The translations under genes were made by a program, and so were the position numbers. Below, one piece after another: positions 24,823 to 34,098 of a stretch of 64,000 nt of DNA. How positions within the stretch are numbered: the first letter of the stretch is position 1; each line of letters starts with the position of its first letter. The notes beneath the pieces are model-generated. The model searched no databases, was not told where the DNA came from, and saw nothing but the letters and a program-made list of their open reading frames with translations. Source of the DNA: Curtobacterium sp. TC1 (GTDB taxonomy: Bacteria; Actinomycetota; Actinomycetes; Actinomycetales; Microbacteriaceae). The stretch lies in NCBI RefSeq assembly GCF_019844075.1, contig NZ_CP081964.1:2728001-2792000 (forward strand), written 5' to 3'.

Positions 24823-27390
24823 ATGTCTGCCCAGAAGACGTCTGCCTCGCGGACCAAGCCCGTCTCAGCAGTCGGCGCCTTCATCGGATTCGTCGGGTTC
24901 AGTGCCCTTGCCGGCCTGCTCGTCACGATCGGGGTCACCCCGGCCATCGCGGTCGCCGGTGTCACGACGACGTCGACGATCGGTGTGTTCGAGTCGCTGC
25001 CGGAGTACATCGAGATCGGTGACCTGCCGCAGCGCAACGAGCTGTACGCGTACTCGGGCGGCAAGTCGGTGCACTTCGCGACGCTGTACGACCAGAACCG
25101 GCAGGAACTGAAGTACGACCAGATCAGCGACCAGCTGAAGAACGCCGCCATCGACGGCGAGGACAAGCGCTTCTACAGCCACGGCGGCGTCGACATGACC
25201 TCGCTCATCCGTGCCGGCGTGGGCAGCATCGCCGGCGGGCTCGGCGACTCGGGCGGTGGGTCGACGTTGACCATGCAGCTCGTCCGCAACATCAAGATGA
25301 ACGAGGCCCTGAACCTGCCGACCAAGAAGGAGCAGGAGAAGGCCTACAACGAGGCCGTCGAGCAGACCATCCCCCGCAAGCTCGAGGAGATGAAGCTCGC
25401 GATCGGGCTGGCGAAGAAGTACTCCAAGAAGGAGATCCTCACCGCCTACCTGAACATCGCCTACTTCGGCGACCAGACCTACGGCGTGCAGGCCGCGGCG
25501 CAGCACTACTACAACAAGAGCGCGACGAAGCTGACGCCAGCCGAGGCCGCGTCGCTGATGGCCATCGTGCAGTACCCCGAGGCACGTAACCTGTCGACCC
25601 CGAAGAAGTACGACGCCAACGTCGCCCGGCGCAACGTCATCCTGCGCTCGATGTACGACCAGAAGAACCTGACCGAAGCCGAGTACCGCACGGCCCGCCT
25701 GTCGAAGCCGGCGGACTACGTGCACCTGACGCAGCCCTCGCAGGGCTGCCGGGCATCCGTCGGTGACGGCTCGCAGTTCTTCTGCGACTACGCCAAGAAG
25801 GTCGTGCTCGAGATGTCGCAGCTCGGCTCGTCGCAGAAGGCGCGCGACACCGCGTGGCGGAACGGCGGCTACAAGATCCAGACGACGCTGAACATCGACC
25901 TGAACGCCGAGCAGAAGCAGCTCCTCAACACGTACGACAACAAGGCCGAGACGAGCCTGGCCCTGGGTGCGACGCTCAACTCGATCGAGGCTGGGTCCGG
26001 CCGCATCGTGACGATGGCGCAGAACAAGGACTTCGATGAGTCGCTGAAGTCGGCGCCGACGTCGACATCGCTGAACTACAGCGTCGACGAGAAGTACGGC
26101 AGCGCTAAGGGGTTCCAGACCGGCTCGACGTACAAGCTCTTCACACTGCTCGCGTGGCTGCAGGCCGGCCACGGGCTGAACGAGGTCGTCAGTGGCGCGC
26201 CGCGTGACATGTCGACGGGCTGGACCCAGTGTGGTCAGCCGTACTACGTCGGAGGTGGATACCGGCCGAAGAACGATAGCGCTGGCGAGAGCGGCAACTA
26301 CACCGTCGCTGCAGCGACCGCGCAGTCCATCAACCTGGCGTTCCTCAACATGGCGCAGAAGCTCGACCTGTGTGACATCAAGAAGGTCGCCGAGTCACTG
26401 GGGGTCCACCGTGCAGACGGAGGAGAACTCCTCTCCAACCCCTCGTCGGTCCTCGGTATCAACGAGATCGCGCCCATGACGATGGCTGCCGCGTACGCGG
26501 CCGTCGCGAACAACGGTATCTACTGCAAGCCGATCGCGATCGACCAGATCACCTCACCCTCCGGCAAGAAGCTCGGCGGACAGACCAAGGACTGCAAGCA
26601 GGCGATCGATCCCGAGGTCGCCCACGCAGCCGTCTACGCCATGAAGGGCACGATCGCTGGCGGTACCGCTCGCGGCGCCCAGACCCCGGATGGCATGCAG
26701 CTCTTCGGCAAGACGGGTACGACCGACGATGGCAACCAGATCTGGCTGGTCGGTTCGAGCTCGCGTGTCGCCACCGCCTACTGGCAGGGCAACACGGACG
26801 GCAAGCTCACCAACCTCCGCAACTTCAGCAACGGGGTGAGCGGCACGTACGCCGCCAGCCGTGCGGACGTGTGGCGGCAGGCGCAGACGCCGGTCAACGC
26901 GATCTACCCCGCCGGTCCGTTCACCGACCCGAACAGCTCGGCACTCCGCGGCAACGCCAAGGCACTGCCGAACCTGCAGGGCAAGACGGCAGACGAGGCC
27001 CGCGCGGCGATCTCGGGCGCCGGCTTCAACTACGTCGACGGTGGCACCCGCCCCGGCACCGGCAACCCCGGTTCGGTGTCGTCGACCTCGCCGTCCGCCG
27101 GTGCACTCCTGTCCTCCGGCTCGAGCGTGACGGTCTACACCTCGGACGGGTCGCAGGCCAACGTGCCCGAGATCGGCGGAGACTCGCTCGGTGATGCCCG
27201 CTCGGCACTGAACGACGCCGGCTTCGGCAACGTCACTGTGGCGGATGACTTCGCGAAGGGCGGTGGCAACAAGACCTGCAAGGTGGCCGCCGTCGCCCCG
27301 GCGATCGGTGATGCCGCTGACAAGAACGCCGGCGTCACGATCCAGCTGTACGGAGACAAGAACGGCAAGGCGCCCAAGGACTGCAAGTGA
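24823..27390 (+). CDS. Class A penicillin-binding protein with PASTA domains
   Basis: An 855-residue bifunctional peptidoglycan synthase. A membrane anchor (about 18-45) is followed by a glycosyltransferase domain (AIDGEDKRFYSHGGVD near 110, GGGSTLTMQLVRN). The transpeptidase domain has STYK (about 434), SIN (about 500) and KTGT (about 629). Two PASTA repeats close the protein (NLQGKTADEARAAISGAGF and EIGGDSLGDARSALNDAGF), which may bind muropeptides or lipid II. The next gene starts within the stop codon. This is the ponA-type enzyme of Actinobacteria. Confidence 0.93.
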   Translation: MSAQKTSASRTKPVSAVGAFIGFVGFSALAGLLVTIGVTPAIAVAGVTTTSTIGVFESLPEYIEIGDLPQRNELYAYSGGKSVHFATLYDQNRQELKYDQISDQLKNAAIDGEDKRFYSHGGVDMTSLIRAGVGSIAGGLGDSGGGSTLTMQLVRNIKMNEALNLPTKKEQEKAYNEAVEQTIPRKLEEMKLAIGLAKKYSKKEILTAYLNIAYFGDQTYGVQAAAQHYYNKSATKLTPAEAASLMAIVQYPEARNLSTPKKYDANVARRNVILRSMYDQKNLTEAEYRTARLSKPADYVHLTQPSQGCRASVGDGSQFFCDYAKKVVLEMSQLGSSQKARDTAWRNGGYKIQTTLNIDLNAEQKQLLNTYDNKAETSLALGATLNSIEAGSGRIVTMAQNKDFDESLKSAPTSTSLNYSVDEKYGSAKGFQTGSTYKLFTLLAWLQAGHGLNEVVSGAPRDMSTGWTQCGQPYYVGGGYRPKNDSAGESGNYTVAAATAQSINLAFLNMAQKLDLCDIKKVAESLGVHRADGGELLSNPSSVLGINEIAPMTMAAAYAAVANNGIYCKPIAIDQITSPSGKKLGGQTKDCKQAIDPEVAHAAVYAMKGTIAGGTARGAQTPDGMQLFGKTGTTDDGNQIWLVGSSSRVATAYWQGNTDGKLTNLRNFSNGVSGTYAASRADVWRQAQTPVNAIYPAGPFTDPNSSALRGNAKALPNLQGKTADEARAAISGAGFNYVDGGTRPGTGNPGSVSSTSPSAGALLSSGSSVTVYTSDGSQANVPEIGGDSLGDARSALNDAGFGNVTVADDFAKGGGNKTCKVAAVAPAIGDAADKNAGVTIQLYGDKNGKAPKDCK

Positions 27391-28343
27391 CCCGCGGTCG
27401 CGCCGCGCTCGGGGTCCTCGCAGCCGGCGCGGCCGTCGGCGCCGCTTCGTTCGCCTGGGGTTCCCTGGTCGAGCGTCGACGCTTCGGCATCCGGTGGGAG
27501 ACAGTTCCGGTCCTCCCTCCGGGGTCCCGTGACGTCACCGTCCTGCACCTGTCCGACATCCACATGGCCCCGTGGCAGGCCGACAAGCAGCAGTGGCTGC
27601 GCGACCTGTCCCTGGTCGAGCCGGACTTCATCGTCAACACCGGCGACAACCTCGGGCACCCCACGGCGAACGCCGCCGTGGAGTACGCACTGGAGCCGTT
27701 CCGGGGTGTCCCCGGCGTGTTCGCGTACGGGTCGAACGACTTCTTCGGGCCGTCGCCGCGCAACCCGCTGAAGTACTTCTCCGGTCCGAGCCGGATGCAC
27801 AGCGAGGCGAAGCCCGTCGAGCTCGACATCGACCGGCAAACGGCGTTCTTCGAGTCCCTCGGGTGGCTCGACCTGAACGACCACGCCCACGCCATCGAGC
27901 TCCGCGGCTCCCGGTTCGAGCTGTTCGGCACCTCGGACGCGCACCGCGACTGGGACCGGCTCGACCTGCTCCCCACGAACGTCGACGAGATGCGCGGAGA
28001 GGTCCCCTGGTCCGAGGACGAGGACGGCCCCGCCCCCGTCGCGATCGGCGTGACGCACGCGCCCTACCGCCGCGTACTCGATGCGTTCGTCACCCAGGGA
28101 GCCGACGTCATCTTCGCCGGGCACACCCATGGCGGTCAGGTGCAGGTGCCCGGAGTCGGTGCGCTCGTCACGAACAGCGACCTCCCCCGCCGGTACGTCA
28201 GCGGGCTGCACAAATGGGAGCACCGGAACCACTGGTCGTGGCTCGAGGTCTCGGCCGGTCTAGGCACCTCGATCTACGCCCCGGTGCGGTTCGCGTGCCG
28301 CCCCGAAGCGGTCGTCGTGACCCTCACCGCCCGCACCGCCTGA
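27387..28343 (+). CDS. Membrane-anchored metallophosphoesterase
   Basis: A 318-residue calcineurin-like phosphoesterase with an N-terminal hydrophobic segment (about 6-25). Metal-ligand motifs are in order: LSDIHM (about 54), NTGDN (about 85), YGSND (about 116; the usual GNH/GNHD is changed to SND), VTHAPY and GHTHGG (about 244). GTG start overlaps the PBP stop by four bases. This PBP-phosphoesterase pair recurs in Actinobacteria and suggests a role in cell-envelope precursor turnover. Confidence 0.9.
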   Translation: MTRGRAALGVLAAGAAVGAASFAWGSLVERRRFGIRWETVPVLPPGSRDVTVLHLSDIHMAPWQADKQQWLRDLSLVEPDFIVNTGDNLGHPTANAAVEYALEPFRGVPGVFAYGSNDFFGPSPRNPLKYFSGPSRMHSEAKPVELDIDRQTAFFESLGWLDLNDHAHAIELRGSRFELFGTSDAHRDWDRLDLLPTNVDEMRGEVPWSEDEDGPAPVAIGVTHAPYRRVLDAFVTQGADVIFAGHTHGGQVQVPGVGALVTNSDLPRRYVSGLHKWEHRNHWSWLEVSAGLGTSIYAPVRFACRPEAVVVTLTARTA

Positions 28344-28434
28344 CGACGCGCCCGGGAGTTGGCCGGATGGTCGTGAGCACCCCCGATCATCGGATAGACT
28401 TGTCGGGTTGCTCCGGTACGGAGTGATCACACCG

Positions 28435-28509
<75 letters not shown>

Positions 28510-28529
28510 ACTGTGTTGAGACAGTACGA

Positions 28530-28569
28530 AGAAGGCCCTGGTTCTCCGGAACCGGGGCCTTCTGCTTTT
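28530..28569 (+). terminator. Terminator after tRNA-Pro
   Basis: Fifteen-base near-perfect arms (AGAAGGCCCTGGTTC / GAACCGGGGCCTTCT) with loop TCCG, followed by GCTTTT. Confidence 0.88.
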
Positions 28570-28590
28570 CGACGGATAGCCTCGACCACG

Positions 28591-29094
28591 ATGGAACACT
28601 CGAGGTCCCGGCGCCCAGCAGCCATCGGTGCGATCGCTGTCGCGACCATGCTGATCGCCACCGCGTGCAGCGGTACGGCCAAGGTCACGCCAGCGATGGA
28701 CGACTCCGTCCGCTCGGTGCGCGATCGTCTCGAGACCGTGGCTCGCGCGAGCCGGAGCGCAGCGGACCTCGAACGCCGGATCGTCGACGGGGAGAGCTAC
28801 ACGCTGCTCCTGCTCGACGCGACGCCGCAGGAGATCCGGACGACGAAGCCGTTCCCGTCGACCGTGATCACCGCCGTTCGACGTGACGGCGAGCGCGTCG
28901 ACGTCGAGATGTACACGACCGGGCAGGGCTCGTCCAGTGCCGGCTGGTTCGGGGACGAGTCCGTGAACGCAGTCGGGTGCGCCCGCCTGACCGCCCGACC
29001 TGGTCGCAACGCCACCGCGACGGGCGTGCAGTGCGGCGACACCGTACGAGCAGTCTTCGTGGATCCCTGGGTCGAGGTCCGACTCCGGCCTTGA
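28591..29094 (+). CDS. Putative lipoprotein of unknown function
   Basis: A 167-residue protein. A basic N-terminus and hydrophobic stretch lead to LIATAC, a lipobox with the acylated Cys at 26. The mature part is 140 residues, mostly polar, with two further Cys (in VGCARL and VQCGD) that could form a disulphide. I do not recognise the domain. The start is the ATG giving the intact lipoprotein signal, just after the tRNA-Pro terminator. Confidence 0.65.
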   Translation: MEHSRSRRPAAIGAIAVATMLIATACSGTAKVTPAMDDSVRSVRDRLETVARASRSAADLERRIVDGESYTLLLLDATPQEIRTTKPFPSTVITAVRRDGERVDVEMYTTGQGSSSAGWFGDESVNAVGCARLTARPGRNATATGVQCGDTVRAVFVDPWVEVRLRP

Positions 29095-29189
29095 TCGGGG
29101 CAGGCGTCGTGACTCGATGTGTCCAGTGACCCATCGTTCGGCGTGCGGCGCCATCGCGCTGCGACACGGGCGATACGCTCGCGACCGTC

Positions 29190-29720
29190 ATGGCGATGTT
29201 CATCCGGTGGTTCCCGACGAGCAGGAGTGCACTGACCATGCGGTCCTGGGCCGCCCATGTCCTCGCGTTCCTCACCGCACTCGTGCTGAGTGCGGTGAAT
29301 GCGCACAGCGCTGCGCAGTTCATCGCGCATTCTTCGGGCCGGACAGGACTGCTGCCGCACCTGTTCCTGTCAGTGGTCCTCCACGCGGTCCTGTCACTGA
29401 TCTACGGACTGGTGATGACCAGGCAGACGATGGGCGATCGGCGACGATGGGCCACGGTCGGGTCGCTCTGCGCAGTGATCCCGATCGCCGCGCTGTTCGG
29501 CTTCCTGACGCTCTTCGCGGTGCTCGGAACGGCGACGGACCCGCACCCTGCGGGTTCGGTCGTGTCCGCGAGCAGCCCGGCCATCGCGGCTTCGGCGGTG
29601 CTCGTGTACACGACAGCTCTCGGCCGTCAGATGCCGTGTTGGGCGCGTTGCAGTGGCCTCGTCGTGGTCTCCGCTGTGCCGGTCCTCCTCGCGATCGCGC
29701 GGGTGTTGCTGGTGCCCTGA
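29190..29720 (+). CDS. Hypothetical four-helix membrane protein
   Basis: A 176-residue protein with about four hydrophobic segments (AAHVLAFLTALVLSAV, LPHLFLSVVLHAVLSLIYGLV, SLCAVIPIAALFGFLTLFAVL and a C-terminal one). No recognised domain. Start is uncertain: ATG 29190, 29196 and 29238 are all in frame, and 29238 would begin MRSWAAHV directly before the first helix. It lies between the lipoprotein and a two-component system on the same strand. Confidence 0.55.
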   Translation: MAMFIRWFPTSRSALTMRSWAAHVLAFLTALVLSAVNAHSAAQFIAHSSGRTGLLPHLFLSVVLHAVLSLIYGLVMTRQTMGDRRRWATVGSLCAVIPIAALFGFLTLFAVLGTATDPHPAGSVVSASSPAIAASAVLVYTTALGRQMPCWARCSGLVVVSAVPVLLAIARVLLVP

Positions 29721-29778
29721 TCGGCGAGCAGCACGCTGCTCGCTGGCGAATTTGACGCTGCGGTAGCCTGAGCGTGTC

Positions 29779-30864
29779 ATGCAGTATCCGAGCGCGCACC
29801 TCACAGCGATAGCCGAGCAGATCCGAGAACAGTTCCCCGAGCTCGCCGACGACCCGGTCCTGACGCAGAACCTCGTCGACAACGTGACGTCGATGATCGC
29901 CGAGGCACACGCGCGCTACGCCGCCGGCGCCCCGGACAGCGTCGTGAGCAACACATACCTCGATCCGGAGCACCTGGCCACCGGCTCCCTGCACGCCGAA
30001 CACGCGCAGCACCCCGCCGGCGCGATGCTCGCGGCGGAGATGCTGTTCGACGCCTACCTGCCGCTCTTCGTGGAGGAAGTCGGCGCGGAGTCCACCGCCG
30101 ACGTCCTGCGCGCCACCAGAGCCCTGCACGCGGGCATCTGGAGCCGGTTCCCCGCCGGAGCCGTCGCCTACACCGAGGCGCTGCGCCAGCGCGTCACGAC
30201 GGCGCACCTGGACTCCCGCACGCAGATCGCGCGAGACCTGCACGACCGCGTGGCGCACGGCATCCTCGCCGGGCTCCAGCGGCTCGACCTGGTGCTGCTG
30301 ACCGATCCCCCGGCCGACGAACGGGCCGATCAGCTCGACGACGCCGCACGGCTGCTGCGCGGAGCACTCGGCGACGTGCAGAACCTGGCGGTCAGCCTGC
30401 ACGCCCGCGTCGGCGACGCCATGCTCGACGATGCGCTCGCCCGGCACGCCCGGGACCTCTTCCCCGACGACGACCGCTTGTCGTTCCGTGCCACGGGCAC
30501 GCCCGAGCAGCTGCCGAACTGGCAGGCCGAGGAAGCACTGACGATCCTGCTCGAGGCGCTCACCAACCGGCGGAAGCACGCTCCGGACTCCACCGCCGAG
30601 GTGCACTTCGCCTGGACGCCGGCCGCCCTCGTCGTGACGGTCGCCGACGACGGTCCGGGTTTCGACCCTGATGCCGACGCGGACGGACGCCTCGGGCAGC
30701 AGACGATGCGCGAGCGGGCCGCGGTCATCGGCGCGCGACTCGACGTCGAGAGCGTCGAGAGCGTCGAGAACGTCGAGAACGTCGAGAGCGTCGAGAGCGG
30801 ACCTGGTCCCGGCACCGCCAGCGGCACCACCGTCCGCCTGACGATCCCGCGGGGCACGCTGTGA
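29779..30864 (+). CDS. Soluble sensor histidine kinase (HisKA_3 type)
   Basis: A 361-residue kinase without membrane segments. The N-terminal 140 residues are a helical, unknown input region. The dimerisation box ARDLHDRVAHG carries the phosphorylated His (about 154). The ATPase domain has EALTNRRKHA (N-box) and VADDGPGFD (G1 box). Between the ATPase core and C-terminus lies a VESVESVENVENVESVES tract encoded by a 9-bp repeat. The stop overlaps the response-regulator start by four bases. Confidence 0.88.
   Translation: MQYPSAHLTAIAEQIREQFPELADDPVLTQNLVDNVTSMIAEAHARYAAGAPDSVVSNTYLDPEHLATGSLHAEHAQHPAGAMLAAEMLFDAYLPLFVEEVGAESTADVLRATRALHAGIWSRFPAGAVAYTEALRQRVTTAHLDSRTQIARDLHDRVAHGILAGLQRLDLVLLTDPPADERADQLDDAARLLRGALGDVQNLAVSLHARVGDAMLDDALARHARDLFPDDDRLSFRATGTPEQLPNWQAEEALTILLEALTNRRKHAPDSTAEVHFAWTPAALVVTVADDGPGFDPDADADGRLGQQTMRERAAVIGARLDVESVESVENVENVESVESGPGPGTASGTTVRLTIPRGTL
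30745..30798 (+). repeat. Six tandem 9-bp units within the histidine kinase
   Basis: GTCGAGAGC or GTCGAGAAC repeated six times, coding V-E-S/N triplets. Nine is a multiple of three, so copy-number change would keep the frame. Confidence 0.85.
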
Positions 30865-31478
30865 CCGTCACGCACGTCGCCATCGTCGACGACCACCAGC
30901 TGTTCCGCGAAGGACTGGCCACGATCCTCGCCGCCGTCCCCACGATCCGGGTGGTCGCACACGGCGAGCGTCCGTCCGACGTGCTCGACTCCCCCGAGGC
31001 GGCCGCCATCGACGTCCTGCTCCTCGACGTCGAGCTCGACGGTCCGCCGGCGCGCACCACGATCGCCACGGTCCGCCGTACCCGTCCGGACATCCGCGTG
31101 GTGGTGCTCACGATGCACCGCGACGCCGTCCTGCGTCGGACCCTGCTCGACGCCGGCGCGGTCGACTTCGTGACGAAGGACACCCCGAGCCGCGAACTCG
31201 TCGACCGCATCGCCCGCGCCGCGCACGCCGACGCCGCGCCGGTGACGTTCCCGGTGGACCTGGTCACCGAGGCCCGCGCGGGGTCGCCGCTCAGCGACCG
31301 CGAACTCGAGGTCCTGCGGCTCCTCGCGGCCGCGCGCACCAACGCCGAGATCGCGGCGGACCTGCAGCTCGCGATCGGCACGGTCAAGCGGCACGTCTAC
31401 AACGTGTTCCGGAAGCTCGACGTCGGTTCGCGGGTCGGCGCCGTGGCTGCGGCGACGCGCCTGGGCCTGCTCGCCTGA
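30861..31478 (+). CDS. LuxR-family (NarL-type) response regulator
   Basis: A 205-residue regulator: receiver domain (IVDDHQLFREGL, phospho-acceptor Asp near 55 in LLLDVELDG, conserved Lys in VTKDTP) and C-terminal LuxR HTH (LSDRELEVLRLLAAARTNAEIA..GTVKRHVYNVFRKLDV). GTG start inside the kinase stop. It ends at a strong terminator. Confidence 0.93.
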   Translation: MTVTHVAIVDDHQLFREGLATILAAVPTIRVVAHGERPSDVLDSPEAAAIDVLLLDVELDGPPARTTIATVRRTRPDIRVVVLTMHRDAVLRRTLLDAGAVDFVTKDTPSRELVDRIARAAHADAAPVTFPVDLVTEARAGSPLSDRELEVLRLLAAARTNAEIAADLQLAIGTVKRHVYNVFRKLDVGSRVGAVAAATRLGLLA

Positions 31479-31490
31479 GGCGCCGCCCCA

Positions 31491-31549
31491 CTTGGTGAGC
31501 AGAAATGGTCGGGTGCCCGAGGGCGACCCGACCATTTCTGCTCACCAAG
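31491..31549. terminator. Perfect 24-bp inverted repeat between convergent genes
   Basis: Arms begin CTTGGTGAGCAGAAATGG and are perfectly complementary over 24 bases with an 11-base loop. It ends both the response regulator and the oppositely transcribed oxidoreductase. A GAAC/GCGAACGA tandem run follows at 31549-31573. Confidence 0.85.
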
Positions 31550-31573
31550 CGAACGAACGAGCGAACGAGCGAA

Positions 31574-32623
31574 CTAGACCGACGCGGACGCCGCCGCGCC
31601 CGCGGGCACGAGCTGCCCCGCGGCGTGCAGCCCCGCCACGACATCGAGCGCCTGGTGCCGGTACCGTGCCTGCGCCGCACCCGGAGCGACGATCACGCCG
31701 TTCGCCCCGGTGGACGCCACGAGCGCGTTGATCTTGTCCGCCACCTGGTCGGCGGTGCCGTACGCCTGGCGCTCGGTGCGGGCGGCGATGAACCGACGCT
31801 CGAGGTCGGTGAACTCGTACGCACGGGCCTCGTCCATCGAGACCGGCTCGGGCTTCGCCCCCTGCCGCATCCGGATGAACGAGATCATCCCGGGAGCACT
31901 CTGCTCGTCGACGACGGCCGGGTCCTCGTCGGTGACGACCTGCACGCCGATGAGGGCGTTCGGCGTCTGGCGGAACCGCGAGGGCCGGAACGAGTCCCGG
32001 TACAGGGCGAGCGCCGCCTCGGTGTTGTCCGACGCGAAGTGGTGGGCGAAGGCGAACGAGACGCCGAGCGCCCCGGCGACCTGCGCGCTGTACCCGGAGG
32101 ACCCGAGCAGCCAGAACTCCGGCACGTCGCCGTACCCGGGGACCGCACGGATGCGGGACAGCGGGTTCGACTCGTCCATGCCGGTGAAGAACCCGATCAG
32201 GTCAGCGAGACGGTCCGGGAAGTCGTCGACGTCGAGCCGGTCGGTACGGCGCAGCGCCATCGCGGTCGCCCCGTCGGTGCCCGGCGCACGGCCGAGCCCG
32301 AGGTCGATGCGGTCGCCGTACAGCGCACGGAGCGTGCCGAACTGCTCGGCGATCACGAGTGGCGCGTGGTTCGGCAGCATGACGCCGCCGGAGCCGATGC
32401 GGATGGTCGAGGTGGCCGCGCCGACGGCGCTCAGCAGGACCGCGGGGGCCGACGAGGTGATACCGGGCATGCCGTGGTGCTCGGCGACCCAGAACCGCTC
32501 GTAGCCGAGCTTCTCGGCGCGGACCGCCATGTCGATCGAGCCCTGCAGGGCCTCGGTGTTGGACTGGCCGTACTCGCGCGTCGCCAGGTCCAGGACGGAC
32601 AGGTGCAGGGTGTCGTCGCTCAT
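31574..32623 (-). CDS. LLM-class flavin-dependent oxidoreductase
   Basis: A 349-residue luciferase-like monooxygenase of the MsnO8 type. Typical segments are [38 protein letters not shown] and [11 protein letters not shown]. It should use reduced FMN; the substrate is unknown. The ATG at 32623 begins directly before the first strand. The neighbour upstream is tdk, separated by a palindromic repeat. Confidence 0.88.
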   Translation of the reverse strand: MSDDTLHLSVLDLATREYGQSNTEALQGSIDMAVRAEKLGYERFWVAEHHGMPGITSSAPAVLLSAVGAATSTIRIGSGGVMLPNHAPLVIAEQFGTLRALYGDRIDLGLGRAPGTDGATAMALRRTDRLDVDDFPDRLADLIGFFTGMDESNPLSRIRAVPGYGDVPEFWLLGSSGYSAQVAGALGVSFAFAHHFASDNTEAALALYRDSFRPSRFRQTPNALIGVQVVTDEDPAVVDEQSAPGMISFIRMRQGAKPEPVSMDEARAYEFTDLERRFIAARTERQAYGTADQVADKINALVASTGANGVIVAPGAAQARYRHQALDVVAGLHAAGQLVPAGAAASASV

Positions 32624-32684
32624 GTGGTTGCCAACGCGCGCCGCGTCGCACGCATTCCGCGTGCCCTGGCCGCATCTGACGGAC

Positions 32685-32734
32685 GGACGGACGGGAGGCC
32701 CGTGGCGGGGCCGCCCCGCGCCTCCCGGCCGTCC
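32685..32734. repeat. Palindromic REP-like element (GGACGGGAGGC family)
   Basis: Arms GGACGGACGGGAGGC and GCCTCCCGGCCGTCC match at 14 of 15 positions and enclose a second GGCGGGG/CCCCGCG stem. Same core as the hairpins at 2697 and 46688. Confidence 0.65.
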
Positions 32735-32770
32735 TCCGCTCACCTGCAGGACGCGACCCGGCAGGACGTG

Positions 32771-33397
32771 TCAGGCGCCGTCGAGGCGGCCGCCGGACTC
32801 CGTCAGGTAGCAGTCGGCGCAGAGCGACTCGTACGCGACGTCGACGCCGTCGATGGCCACCTGCGAGCCGTCGAACACGAACCGGCCGTCGACGGTGCGG
32901 GCGTTGAAGACGGCCTTGCGACCGCAGCGGCAGATCGTCTTGAGCTCTTCGAGCGAGTGCGCGACCTCGAGCAGGCGCGCACTGCCGGGGAACGCCTCGG
33001 TGCGGAAGTCCGTGCGGATGCCGTACGTGATCACCGGGATCTCGTCGAGGACCGCGATGCGCAGCAGGTCATCGACCTGCTGCGGGGTGAGGAACTGCGC
33101 CTCGTCGACCAGGACGCAGCTGACCGCGCGGACCATGCCGTCGAGACGGGCCGACTCGGGGTCGACCGCACTGGCGGCGGCGACCGCGGACCGGACGTCG
33201 GCGTCGGGTGCGAAGACCAGGTCGACGGTCCGGGTCACACCGAGGCGAGACACGATCTCACGGTCGCCCTTGGTGTCCACCGCGGGCTTGGCGAGCAGGA
33301 CCCGGTGCCCGCGCTCCTCGTAGTTGTAGGCAGCCTGCAGGAGCCCCGTGCTCTTGCCGCTGTTCATCGCGCCGTAGCGGAAGTAGAGCTTCGCCAC
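32771..33397 (-). CDS. tdk: Thymidine kinase (type II)
   Basis: A 208-residue kinase salvaging thymidine to dTMP. P-loop GAMNSGKST is at 9-17, catalytic Glu in VLVDEAQF (about 97), and the C-terminal zinc ribbon has CRCG and CADCY pairs. The GTG start shares one base with the TAG stop of the upstream response regulator, so it is translationally coupled to a signalling operon. Confidence 0.95.
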   Translation of the reverse strand: MAKLYFRYGAMNSGKSTGLLQAAYNYEERGHRVLLAKPAVDTKGDREIVSRLGVTRTVDLVFAPDADVRSAVAAASAVDPESARLDGMVRAVSCVLVDEAQFLTPQQVDDLLRIAVLDEIPVITYGIRTDFRTEAFPGSARLLEVAHSLEELKTICRCGRKAVFNARTVDGRFVFDGSQVAIDGVDVAYESLCADCYLTESGGRLDGA

Positions 33398-34098
33398 TAC
33401 GCGAGGAACCCGTCCTCGGCCGCCCGCCGGATCAGGTCGGACTTCTTCGAGGCGGGACGGCCGACCTTGCTGTACTTCTCGCGCACCCGGCGCAGGTAGG
33501 TCTTCGCCGTCTCGTACTGCACGTTCATCTGCCCGGCGACCTCGTTGGTCGAGTAGCCGGACACGTACAACCGCAACGCCTCTTCCTCGCCGGCACTGAG
33601 CTTCGGACGCTGGTGCGCGGCCGCCCCGGTGGGCAGCGGACGCCATTCGCGTGGCTGCGGGGTCTCCCGTGCGACGCCCATGATCTCGCGGGCGACGTCC
33701 ATGACCTCGCGCATCGGCAGGGACTTCGACAGGAACGCAGCGGCACCTGCTGCCAGGGCACGGTCGCGGGACTCGCGGCTGTCGACGCTCGAGAGCACGA
33801 TGACCTTCGCGCCGGCGGCACGGCAGGTGCGGACACGGGCCTCGATCGACACGGGTTCCTTGAGCTGGAAGTCGAGGAACACCAGGTCGGTCGGGAAGCT
33901 GTCGCTGTGGACCATCTCGAGCCAGGTGTGCGCGGTCAGGGCCAGGTCGAAGTCGAACGCGTTCACCGCGATCCAGCTCGACAGGCTGTCCAGCAGCACC
34001 TCGTGGTCGTCGAGGATGGCCAACCGCACACGTCGTGCCCCCGGGTTCGGGAGGGACGGGGACCCCTCCGAGAGCCTGTTCGGGTCAGTGCTGGTCAT
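33397..34098 (-). CDS. LuxR-family response regulator
   Basis: A 233-residue regulator: receiver domain starting RLAILDDHEVLLDSL, phospho-acceptor Asp in LVFLDFQLKE (about 73), Ser in VIVLSS, Lys in LSKSLP, and a C-terminal LuxR-type HTH (LSAGEEEALRLYVSGYSTNEVAGQMNV..ETAKTYLRRVREKY). It overlaps the upstream membrane-protein gene by 14 bases and the tdk start by one. Cognate kinase is probably the one two genes upstream. Confidence 0.9.
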   Translation of the reverse strand: MTSTDPNRLSEGSPSLPNPGARRVRLAILDDHEVLLDSLSSWIAVNAFDFDLALTAHTWLEMVHSDSFPTDLVFLDFQLKEPVSIEARVRTCRAAGAKVIVLSSVDSRESRDRALAAGAAAFLSKSLPMREVMDVAREIMGVARETPQPREWRPLPTGAAAHQRPKLSAGEEEALRLYVSGYSTNEVAGQMNVQYETAKTYLRRVREKYSKVGRPASKKSDLIRRAAEDGFLA

